From positions 1-8,264 of the forward strand of contig JBGPOW010000201.1 of assembly GCA_041488235.1 (NCBI GenBank): 8,264 nt of DNA, in the 5' to 3' direction. A program made the position numbers and the translations under genes. This DNA is from DP-19 sp041488235 (GTDB lineage Bacteria > Desulfobacterota > Binatia > UTPRO1). Under the pieces are notes generated by a model. The model was given only the letters and a program-made list of their open reading frames with translations, was not told where the DNA came from and ran no database searches. Position 1 is the stretch's first letter; each line of letters begins with the position of its first letter. This document shows, one piece after another, positions 1 through 5,472 of the stretch.

Positions 1-218
1 CCGTGCGCATCCTCCGCGACGAGGAGCGCACGCTCGCCCGTGGCGACTCCGTGCGCGACGCGGCGCCAGAACGCCACCGCGCGGTCGCGCGTCAGCGGGT
101 GCATGAACCCCACCGATGCGCCGCCTTCGACGCAGTCGATCAACACATCGGCGAGCGCGTCGATCTGCGTGTCGTCGACCGCGTGCAGGCATCGCGGAGA
201 GCCGGGGAGTGTGCTCAT
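1..218 (-). CDS. GNAT-family N-acetyltransferase, N-terminal part (cut by window edge)
   Basis: Seventy-two codons run from an ATG at 218 to the left edge of the window. The fragment contains a helix pattern ALADVLIDCVEGGASVGFMHP followed by AVAFWRRVA and GERALLVAED. This is the usual start of a GNAT acyl-CoA acetyltransferase: helices alpha1 and alpha2, then the strand that leads to the acetyl-CoA site. The acetyl-CoA binding loop itself lies outside the window, so the substrate cannot be judged. The start codon overlaps the stop codon of the XRE-cupin regulator (ATGA, positions 218-215) and no clear Shine-Dalgarno precedes it, so translation is probably coupled. Proteins of this family paired with XRE-cupin regulators often acetylate small molecules or amines. 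The family call is fairly secure; the substrate is unknown. Confidence 0.75.
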   Translation of the reverse strand, partial: MSTLPGSPRCLHAVDDTQIDALADVLIDCVEGGASVGFMHPLTRDRAVAFWRRVAHGVATGERALLVAEDAH

Positions 219-817
219 CGTCGCGACCGCGGCTCGGACGCGATCACCACCGCATACCGCGCGGGTTTTCGCGTCGGGTTGTGAAACATCGTCGGCCGGT
301 CGAGCTGCATGGCGAGACAATCACCTTCGCGCAATCGGTGGCGTTCGGCGCCGATCGTGATGTCGATCGCGCCCGCGAGCACCCACACCTGCTGGTGGAT
401 GCGCATCTCGCGTCCGGCGTTTTCGAAGGCCACCCGCCGGCGCGCCGGGAAGTGCACGTCGACGATCTGCATCGGCTGCGGCACGCCCGGCGGAGAGACG
501 TTGCGCCGGACGTAGCCCGAGGCCGGGTCTTGCCACTGCGGCTGGTCGTCACGCCGGGCCACTGGGTCGCTGGACGCTCGGCCGGCTGTGGCCGGCGCAT
601 CGAAGAGCGACGCCAGCGTCACGTTCAAGCCTCCAGCGAGCTTCTCCAGCACGACCGCAGTCGAGCTGCTTTCGCCGCGTTCGATCAGCGAGATCATGGA
701 ACGGCTGACTCCGCTCTTGCTGGCCAGTGCATCGAGCGAAAGGCGTTGCGCCGCGCGCAGCTCGCAGACGCGTGCGGCGATGCGCTGGTCGAGATTGGAT
801 GCCGTGCAGTCCACCAT
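215..817 (-). CDS. XRE-family transcriptional regulator with C-terminal cupin domain
   Basis: About 200 residues in the two-domain SutR/PuuR-like layout. An N-terminal lambda-repressor-type helix-turn-helix covers roughly residues 8-72, with the recognition segment SGVSRSMISLIERGES and the following LEKLAGGLNVTLASLF. A C-terminal cupin barrel (about residues 110-190) shows the motifs RIHQQVWVLAGAIDITIG and LREGDCLAMQLDRP. The cupin half usually binds a small effector. I chose the ATG at 817; an in-frame GTG at 826 would add three residues. Neither start has a good Shine-Dalgarno, and the likely transcription start is only about 10 nt upstream of the ATG. An inverted repeat covers the ATG, suggesting autorepression. 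The stop overlaps the start of the acetyltransferase gene, so the two form an operon. Leucine CTG, serine AGC and glutamate GAA appear more often here than in the genes to the right (judged by eye), which hints at a different origin. Confidence 0.9.
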   Translation of the reverse strand: MVDCTASNLDQRIAARVCELRAAQRLSLDALASKSGVSRSMISLIERGESSSTAVVLEKLAGGLNVTLASLFDAPATAGRASSDPVARRDDQPQWQDPASGYVRRNVSPPGVPQPMQIVDVHFPARRRVAFENAGREMRIHQQVWVLAGAIDITIGAERHRLREGDCLAMQLDRPTMFHNPTRKPARYAVVIASEPRSRR

Positions 818-824
818 AGTGGAC
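809..824. promoter_or_regulatory. Candidate operator: 6-bp inverted repeat over the regulator's start codon
   Basis: GTCCAC-cata-GTGGAC is a perfect 6-bp inverted repeat with a 4-bp spacer. On the minus strand it reads GTCCACTATGGTGGAC and includes the ATG of the XRE-cupin gene. It lies just downstream of the predicted transcription start, the expected place for an autoregulatory site of an XRE dimer. Binding is inferred, not shown. Confidence 0.5.
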
Positions 825-834
825 ACAGACTTCT

Positions 835-843
835 ACTATAACA
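835..843 (-). promoter_or_regulatory. Extended -10 promoter of the XRE-cupin/GNAT operon
   Basis: Read on the minus strand, TGTTATAGT is an extended -10 element (TGn followed by TATAGT). No good -35 lies 16-18 bp upstream, which fits an extended -10 promoter. Transcription would start near 828, giving a leader of only about 10 nt before the ATG at 817 and placing the inverted repeat 809-824 over the early transcribed region. Confidence 0.45.
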
Positions 844-902
844 GATGAGCCGGTCAACGGTCCCGCGAACGAGGTTCCCGTAGATGCGGCAGCCGATGGG
901 AC

Positions 903-932
903 TTGACAGCAACGCCGCCTTTCGCCTAGTGT
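903..932 (+). promoter_or_regulatory. Probable sigma70-type promoter facing right
   Basis: A perfect -35 TTGACA (903-908) is followed after 18 bp by TAGTGT (927-932), a weak -10. The start would fall near 939, inside the first arm of the GTCTACA inverted repeat. It is divergent from the XRE promoter, but no complete gene lies downstream on the plus strand before the ClC gene's 3' end. Confidence 0.4.
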
Positions 933-934
933 TC

Positions 935-965
935 GTCTACATGATCTGAATACGATTCTGTAGAC
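935..965. promoter_or_regulatory. Candidate GntR/FadR-type operator pair (GTCTACA...TGTAGAC)
   Basis: GTCTACA (935-941) and TGTAGAC (959-965) form a perfect 7-bp inverted repeat with a 17-bp spacer. Each hexamer, GTCTAC and GTAGAC, fits the GTM-KAC core reported for FadR-subfamily GntR operators. The two sites are 24-25 bp apart centre to centre, and the first overlaps the predicted start of the rightward promoter. No GntR gene is present in the window. The repeat is visible; the binding protein is inferred. Confidence 0.35.
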
Positions 966-1012
966 AACTGTCCGATATAAGCGAGCAATCAGCGACCGGA
1001 AGGATCGCCTCT

Positions 1013-1123
1013 GTGCAAGACGGCAGCGTAGCGGTGTGCCACGTTCGAGTGGTTGACGACGCGTGGCGTTCTCGATCCGCCTCCGATGTTCTCAGAATGC
1101 AGACCTACTATGCGCGAGCATGA
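1013..1123 (+). CDS. Possible 36-residue peptide or truncated gene start
   Basis: A GTG at 1013 is preceded by a good Shine-Dalgarno (GGAAGGA, 998-1004) at 8-nt spacing and opens a 36-codon frame ending in TGA at 1121. The peptide starts VQDGSVAVCHVRVVDDAWRS and ends LRMQTYYARA. It sits downstream of the TTGACA promoter and the candidate GntR operators, so it could be the remaining 5' end of a lost gene. I do not recognise the sequence. It may equally be a chance frame. Confidence 0.2.
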   Translation: MQDGSVAVCHVRVVDDAWRSRSASDVLRMQTYYARA

Positions 1124-1218
1124 ATGCGTTGGACGCAGCACGCGCGATCTACCGCCGCCGCGCCCCACTCCGGCTCTACCCTACGTCGGTTGCCGACAAT
1201 CGTCACTCCCGACGGAAC

Positions 1219-1304
1219 TGCAATTCGGTGCGCACCGTGACGCGAGTGCAAGTCCGTGCGCACGGCGGGACGCGGTGGACCTGAATGTGCAAATCGGTGC
1301 GCAC
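1219..1304. repeat. Three direct copies of a 17-bp element with a GTGCGCAC palindrome
   Basis: The copies are at 1219-1235, 1247-1263 and 1288-1304, with consensus TGCAANTCSGTGCGCAC and starts 28 and 41 bp apart. Each ends in the palindrome GTGCGCAC. In copies 1 and 2 the flanking bases extend the dyad to 12 bp (CGGTGCGCACCG and CCGTGCGCACGG), with the outer pair changed in a compensating way. The spacings are not multiples of three, so the copies do not encode a repeated peptide. They lie 41-126 bp past the stop of the ClC gene. Multiple same-orientation sites are typical of transposon ends (IS21-type, Tn7-type) or of a multi-site operator. Which applies here is not known. Confidence 0.8.
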
Positions 1305-1344
1305 GTCGTCGAGAGAGGAAACCACCTCACGATTGGGAGGCTGG

Positions 1345-3390
1345 TTACGCGCGGCTGCGACCGAGGTCGTGCAGGACTCTGCCGACGGTCCGCTCGAGGC
1401 GGCGGACGGCGGCGGCGGGACCGGCGACGACCATCGACTCGCCTTTCCGGAGGACGCGGTCGGGCTCGGGGACCTCGAACGTACGGCCGGGCTTGTCGTC
1501 GGCTTGCACCGCGAGGACGCTCACCCCGAAGCGGGCGCGACAGTCGAGCTCGCGCAGCGAGCGGCCGATCCACTCCGGCGGAACGGCGAGCGTCGTGACG
1601 CCGTACGCGCGCGACCACTGCGGCAGCTCGTCGCTGCCGGCCGCGGTGGGGACGGTACGCATGGTCAGCAGCGCGCGGTTGTAGGCGCGGATGACGTCGG
1701 CACGCGAGAGCAGGCCGACGATGCGACGCGGATCGGCGTCGTCGACGACGGGGATCTCCTCGACGTCGTCCGCCTCCATACGGCCGAGCGCTTTGCCGAG
1801 GCTCGTGCTGAGGGTGACCGTCGGCACGTTGGGGTCGCACAGGTCGGCGGCGATGACGACGTCGTGTGACGCCGGATCGGCGAGCAAGCCGCGGACGTCG
1901 TGGACGGAGATCGTGCCGAGGAGGCGCTGCTCGGCGTCCAAAACGGGAAAGCTCGTCGCGCGGCTCTCGCCGATGACGCGCAGGATCTCGGCGACGGGCG
2001 CGGTCGCGGGAATCGGATCGACGGCTTGATGGAACGCCGCCGAGACCGGGATCAAGTCCATGATCTGCTCGCGCGGCGGCCGCAGGCTCCGTCCGGCGCG
2101 GGCGAGACCGAGCGTGTCGATCGACTCGGGCTCGATGCTGCTCGCGACGATCACCGCCAGCACCGACGTGATGAGCGCGGGCAGGGCGATGTCGTAGTTC
2201 CCCGTCATCTCGAAGAGCAGGAAGATCGCGGTGAGCGGCGCGTGCGTGCACGCGGCGAGAAAGGTGCCGAGCCCGACGAGCGCGTACGACCCGCGCGGAC
2301 CGGTGAGTCCCGGCAAGAGGAGCGCCGACAGCGCGCGAAACGCGCCGCCGCTCATCGCGCCGATGAAGAAGATCGGGCCGAAGACGCCGCCCGGCGCGCC
2401 GCTCCCGAGCGAGAGGGCGCTCGCGCCCATCTTGGCGAACGCGAGCGCCGTCATCCGCGGCCAGGTCAGGCGCCCCGCCAGCGCGGCGTCGATCGTGGGG
2501 TAGCCATCGGAGAGATTCTCGGGGAGCACGACGCCGAGCGCGCCGACGAGCGCGAGGCCGCCGATCAGCTTGATCGCGGTGGCGAGGCGCAACCGGCTCG
2601 CACGCTCGAGAACGACGTGGAAGAGGCGCGTATACCCGACCGCGACGACACCGAGGACGAGCCCCATGAGCGCGTAGCTGAGGAGCTCCCAATAGCTCGC
2701 GAGCTCGAAGGTGCGGACGTGGAAGACGGTGTCGGCGCCGAGCGTCGCGCGCGACGCGACGACCGACGTCGTCGTCGCGATCACGATCATGCTGAAGTGG
2801 ACGAGCTGGATCTCGCCTTGCAGGAGGATCTCCTGCGCGAACATGACGCTCGCGATCGGCGCGCCGAACGTCGCCGCGAGCGCGGCCGCGGCGCCGCACG
2901 CCACGAAGAGCTTGGCGCGATCGGCGGGGACGCGCAGCAGCTGCGCGATCGCCGAGCCGATCGAGCCGCCGATCTGCGCGATCGGGCCTTCGCGGCCGAC
3001 GGATGCGCCGCAGCCGAGCGAGATCGCGGCGCCGAGCGTCTTCACGATCATCCAACGCTTCTGCACCCGCGCGCCCTCGAGGTTCACCATCTCGAGAAAG
3101 CGCGGGAAGCCGTAGCCGAGCGTGTGCTCGGGGAAGAGGCGCGCGAGGACGAGCAGCGCGACGCCGCCCGACGCGAGGACGAACGGGGCCGCATAACCGG
3201 TGAGCGGCGGCACGGCGCGCGTGAGCGCGATGCCGAGCATCTGGAACCCTTGTCCCGAGACCGCGATCGCCTCGCGGAAGACGACGTTGCCGATGGCGCC
3301 GAGGAGACCGATCAGCGCCGCGACGACGGCGAGGCCCGTCGTCGAGCCGCGCAAGAACGCGCTGCGCTCGGTCGCCACGGCGGCCAGCAT
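1345..3390 (-). CDS. ClC-family chloride channel/antiporter with CBS pair and TrkA-C-like domain
   Basis: A 681-residue inner-membrane protein. The ClC membrane domain (about residues 15-425) shows the three anion-path motifs: GYGFP at 92-96, GREGP at 132-136 with gating glutamate E134, and GVFGP at 335-339. Two CBS domains follow (about 446-505 and 513-572), which usually bind adenine nucleotides, then a TrkA-C/RCK_C-like domain (about 590-665). The family carries Cl- or other anions, either as a channel or in exchange for protons. The internal proton glutamate of E. coli ClcA (E203) aligns with I188, the central serine with Y93, and the central tyrosine probably with D425, so ion choice and coupling may differ from ClcA. 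I chose the ATG at 3390; an in-frame stop lies about 40 bp upstream, and the Shine-Dalgarno is weak. The gene is divergent from bolA with only 53 bp between the starts. Confidence 0.95.
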   Translation of the reverse strand: MLAAVATERSAFLRGSTTGLAVVAALIGLLGAIGNVVFREAIAVSGQGFQMLGIALTRAVPPLTGYAAPFVLASGGVALLVLARLFPEHTLGYGFPRFLEMVNLEGARVQKRWMIVKTLGAAISLGCGASVGREGPIAQIGGSIGSAIAQLLRVPADRAKLFVACGAAAALAATFGAPIASVMFAQEILLQGEIQLVHFSMIVIATTTSVVASRATLGADTVFHVRTFELASYWELLSYALMGLVLGVVAVGYTRLFHVVLERASRLRLATAIKLIGGLALVGALGVVLPENLSDGYPTIDAALAGRLTWPRMTALAFAKMGASALSLGSGAPGGVFGPIFFIGAMSGGAFRALSALLLPGLTGPRGSYALVGLGTFLAACTHAPLTAIFLLFEMTGNYDIALPALITSVLAVIVASSIEPESIDTLGLARAGRSLRPPREQIMDLIPVSAAFHQAVDPIPATAPVAEILRVIGESRATSFPVLDAEQRLLGTISVHDVRGLLADPASHDVVIAADLCDPNVPTVTLSTSLGKALGRMEADDVEEIPVVDDADPRRIVGLLSRADVIRAYNRALLTMRTVPTAAGSDELPQWSRAYGVTTLAVPPEWIGRSLRELDCRARFGVSVLAVQADDKPGRTFEVPEPDRVLRKGESMVVAGPAAAVRRLERTVGRVLHDLGRSRA

Positions 3391-3408
3391 GCCCGAGCGG
3401 TTTCCGCC

Positions 3409-3436
3409 TTGCCACTGCCCGGTGCACTGCTATTAC
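3409..3436 (+). promoter_or_regulatory. Candidate promoter of the bolA-glutaredoxin operon
   Basis: TTGCCA (3409-3414) and TATTAC (3431-3436) are separated by 16 bp in the 53-bp gap between the divergent ClC and bolA genes. The predicted start at about 3443-3444 coincides with the bolA ATG, so the mRNA may be leaderless. Confidence 0.4.
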
Positions 3437-3443
3437 TGGGGGG

Positions 3444-3677
3444 ATGCTGGATCCGCAGGAGATTCGCCGCCGTCTCGAGGACGTCTTCCCGGATGCGACG
3501 GTCGCCGCCGACGATACGACCGGCACCGGAGACCACTTCACGGTCACCGTCGTCAGCGACGGCTTCGCCGGCAAGTCGCTCGTCGAGCGCCATCAAATGG
3601 TGTACGGCGCGCTCTCCGCATTGATGCCGCGGATCCATGCGTTGCAACTCAAGACCGTGACGTCCAGCGAACGCTGA
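3444..3677 (+). CDS. BolA/IbaG-family iron-sulfur metabolism protein
   Basis: A complete 77-residue cytosolic BolA-fold protein, normal length for the IbaG (YrbA) type. It starts MLDPQEIRRRLEDVFP and carries GDHFTV (H31), the signature SLVERHQMVYGAL (residues 45-57) and the C-terminal IHALQLKT with the invariant H65. H31 and H65 match the histidines that can bind a [2Fe-2S] cluster shared with a monothiol glutaredoxin, and that partner is the next gene, 19 bp downstream. Such pairs act in Fe-S cluster trafficking and iron sensing. The run of six G touches the ATG and is too close to act as a Shine-Dalgarno, but the N-terminus matches family members, so this start is well supported. It is the first gene of a probable four-gene operon. 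Confidence 0.95.
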   Translation: MLDPQEIRRRLEDVFPDATVAADDTTGTGDHFTVTVVSDGFAGKSLVERHQMVYGALSALMPRIHALQLKTVTSSER

Positions 3678-3696
3678 ACGCGAGGAGAAATCGACT

Positions 3697-4023
3697 ATGG
3701 CCGACGACGTGACCCGCGATATCGAAAACGAGATCCGCACCAACAAGATCATGATCTACATGAAGGGAAATCCGACGTTCCCGCAGTGCGGATTTTCGGC
3801 GGCGACGATGGAAGTCTTTCAGGAGATCGGCAAGCCGTTCCACACCGTCGACGTGTTGAGCGAGCCCGCCAAGCGCGACGCGATCAAGCGCTACTCCAAC
3901 TGGCCGACGATCCCGCAGGTCTACATCGGCGGTAAGTTCGTCGGCGGCTGCGACATCGTGCGCGAGATGTTCGACACGGGCGAGCTGCAAAAGCTCGTCG
4001 ACGACACGTTCGCGGCGAGCTGA
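3697..4023 (+). CDS. grxD: Grx4-type monothiol glutaredoxin
   Basis: A complete 108-residue protein with the monothiol active site CGFS at 31-34. It also has the conserved lysine K23 (MKGNP), the cis-proline loop WPTIPQVYIGGKFVGG (69-84) and the glutathione-binding CDI (85-87). These are the hallmarks of Grx4/Grx5 proteins, which hold a glutathione-ligated [2Fe-2S] cluster as homodimers or as heterodimers with BolA, and pass it to client proteins. A strong Shine-Dalgarno (GAGGAGA) precedes the ATG. The BolA-family gene lies 19 bp upstream, and that pairing matches the known physical partnership. The symbol follows E. coli grxD by motif and context; the assignment to the monothiol class is very secure. 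Confidence 0.96.
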   Translation: MADDVTRDIENEIRTNKIMIYMKGNPTFPQCGFSAATMEVFQEIGKPFHTVDVLSEPAKRDAIKRYSNWPTIPQVYIGGKFVGGCDIVREMFDTGELQKLVDDTFAAS

Positions 4024-4037
4024 CGCGCGGTGCCGCG

Positions 4038-5015
4038 ATGGAGCACAGGGCAGCCCTCGTAACGGGCGGCAACTCCGGCATCGGCTTCGAGTGCGCGTGC
4101 GAGCTGGCGCGCCAGGGCTGGCAGGTCATCATCGCGAGCCGCGACCGCGCGGCGTCAGCTGCGGCTGTTTCGCGCATCCGCGACGCGACCGGCAACCGCG
4201 CAGTGTCGGAGATGGGCCTCGACCTCGGCTCGATCGCCGCCGTGCGCAGTTTCGCGCGAGAGATCGAAGCGGCGGACGTTCCGCTGGGGGCGGTCGTCTG
4301 CAACGCTGGTCTGCAGGTGACGCAAGGTCTCCGGCGCTCGGCCGACGGTTTCGAGCTCACGTTCGCCGTGAATCACCTCGGGCATTTTCTGCTCACCAAT
4401 TTGCTGCTCGGCCGTCTCGTCGCGCAGGCGCCGGCGCGCGTCGTGGTCGTCGCGTCCGGCGTGCACGACCCGAAGCTCACGACGGGCATGCCGAAGCCGC
4501 AGATCGCCGACGTCGCGACGCTCGCCGCCACCGGCGGTCCGCGTCCGAACGAGTACGACGGTCGCCTGGCGTACGTGAACAGCAAGCTCTGCAATCTCTG
4601 GTTCGCGTACGAGCTCGGACGTCGCCTCGCGAGCGCGCATCTCGCAAATGGGCGGCAGGCCCTCACGGTGAACGCGTTCGATCCCGGTCTCGTGCCGGGC
4701 TCCGGTCTCGCCCGCGACTACCCGGCGGCGCTGCGCTTCGTCTGGAGTCGCGTACTGCCGGGCGTTGCGCGGCTGCTCACGCGCGTCCTTCCCGGCGTCA
4801 ATCCGGCGGACAAGGCCGGAGCGGCGCTCGCGCGGCTCGTCCTCGATCCCGCGCTCGCCGGCACTTCCGGGAAGTACTTTCCGTCGCACACGCGGTGGCG
4901 CGAAGCGCCGTCGTCGGACGCGTCGTACGACGCGGCACTCGCGGGTGTGCTGTGGGAGGAGAGCGTCCGCATGACGGCGCTCACGGCGCAGGAGTCGCCG
5001 CTGCTGGCCGCTTGA
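4038..5015 (+). CDS. Short-chain dehydrogenase/reductase (retinol dehydrogenase/protochlorophyllide reductase-like)
   Basis: A 325-residue SDR with the full set of classical motifs: dinucleotide-binding TGGNSGIG (9-16), D62, CNAG (88-91), N112 in NHLGHF, the catalytic S140, YVNSK (Y179, K183) and PG (216-217). SR at 34-35 after the second strand, with R35 in the usual phosphate-contact position, favours NADPH. The length, the NHLGHF motif and the insert between S140 and Y179 resemble the WWOX/retinol dehydrogenase/protochlorophyllide reductase branch. Without photosynthesis genes nearby, pigment reduction is not implied, and the substrate is unknown (probably an aldehyde, ketone or alcohol). 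It starts 14 bp after the glutaredoxin stop with only a weak Shine-Dalgarno, so it is likely co-transcribed. Confidence 0.92.
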   Translation: MEHRAALVTGGNSGIGFECACELARQGWQVIIASRDRAASAAAVSRIRDATGNRAVSEMGLDLGSIAAVRSFAREIEAADVPLGAVVCNAGLQVTQGLRRSADGFELTFAVNHLGHFLLTNLLLGRLVAQAPARVVVVASGVHDPKLTTGMPKPQIADVATLAATGGPRPNEYDGRLAYVNSKLCNLWFAYELGRRLASAHLANGRQALTVNAFDPGLVPGSGLARDYPAALRFVWSRVLPGVARLLTRVLPGVNPADKAGAALARLVLDPALAGTSGKYFPSHTRWREAPSSDASYDAALAGVLWEESVRMTALTAQESPLLAA

Positions 5016-5069
5016 CCGCCCGGCCGTCCGTAATCGGCCCATCTGTCGTCGATCGATGGAGGGAGTCGC

Positions 5070-5444
5070 ATGATCGAGATCCGTGGCGTGTACGAGGTCG
5101 CGATCCGTGTGCGTGACGTTGCGACCGCCGAGGCGTTCTATCGTGAGGTGCTGGGTTTGGAGGTCGGCCTGCGCGACGAGCGGCGCAATTGGGTGTTCCT
5201 GCGCGCCGGCGACGGCATGATCGTCCTACAAGAGGACCGCGGTGAGTGGCCGAAGCAGCATTTCGCCTTCACGGTCGCGGAGCGCGACATCGACACGGCG
5301 GCTGCGACGCTGCGGCGGCTCGAGGTCACCGTCGACGGACCGATGGTGCACGATTGGATTCCCGCCAAGTCGCTGTACTTTGCGGATCCGGACGGTCACG
5401 ACGTGGAGCTCTGCGCGCCGTTGTCGCACGCGCCGTCGCGCTGA
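5070..5444 (+). CDS. VOC-fold (glyoxalase/bleomycin-resistance/dioxygenase superfamily) protein
   Basis: A 124-residue single-module VOC protein. It has YEVAIRVRDVATAEAFYREV (8-27), QHFAFTV (63-69) and the closing motif YFADPDGHDVEL (103-114). Likely metal ligands are E9, H64 and E113; the first is more often histidine. The family includes glyoxalase I, fosfomycin-modifying enzymes, ring-cleavage dioxygenases and antibiotic-binding proteins, so the reaction cannot be fixed from sequence. One module implies a dimer. A strong Shine-Dalgarno (GGAGGGAG) sits ahead of the ATG, 54 bp after the SDR stop, so co-transcription is plausible but separate initiation is possible. It converges on the O-methyltransferase gene with 28 bp between their ends; no clear terminator hairpin is visible there. 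Confidence 0.9.
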   Translation: MIEIRGVYEVAIRVRDVATAEAFYREVLGLEVGLRDERRNWVFLRAGDGMIVLQEDRGEWPKQHFAFTVAERDIDTAAATLRRLEVTVDGPMVHDWIPAKSLYFADPDGHDVELCAPLSHAPSR

Positions 5445-5472
5445 ACGTCTCGTCGCCGCTACGAAGACCCTC

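Larger units (their letters stand above)
827..1344. other. 518-bp intergenic junction without a convincing full gene
   Basis: This stretch lies between the divergently read XRE regulator and the 3' end of the ClC gene. The part from about 830 to 1000 is visibly richer in A+T than the flanking genes. It holds the two divergent promoters, the candidate GntR operators, the short frame at 1013-1123 and the three 17-bp elements at 1219-1304. Longer open frames here run on into the antisense of the ClC gene and have no family resemblance. I see no transposase, tRNA or integrase remains. Confidence 0.6.

Noticed and set aside
1219..1304. CRISPR array
   Set aside because: There are only three imperfect 17-bp copies with spacers of 11 and 24 bp; repeats are too short, spacing is uneven, and no cas genes are present.
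1053..1598. Plus-strand frame across the intergenic repeats and the ClC 3' end
   Set aside because: The product turns into an Arg/Gly-rich antisense translation of the ClC C-terminus after 1345, and the first part has no family resemblance or Shine-Dalgarno.
3391..3443. Promoter for the ClC gene in the divergent gap
   Set aside because: A TAATAG on the minus strand (near 3430-3435) could be a -10, but no acceptable -35 is found at 16-18 bp, so I cannot support it.
1181..3574. 797-codon minus-strand open frame overlapping the ClC gene in another frame
   Set aside because: The product is dominated by Arg, Ala and Pro with no domain pattern. It is the expected shadow of a GC-rich gene; the ClC frame has all family motifs.
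1900..3624. 574-codon plus-strand open frame antisense to the ClC gene
   Set aside because: Its composition (Arg, Glu, Asp, Ala runs) mirrors the opposite strand's codons and shows no recognisable fold. It also runs into the well-supported bolA gene.
4038..5015. Protochlorophyllide reductase acting in chlorophyll synthesis
   Set aside because: The protein belongs to the related SDR branch, but no photosynthesis gene is nearby and the family resemblance alone does not fix the substrate.
5445..5472. Bidirectional terminator between the convergent VOC and methyltransferase genes
   Set aside because: The 28-bp gap has no clear stem-loop or T-tract.
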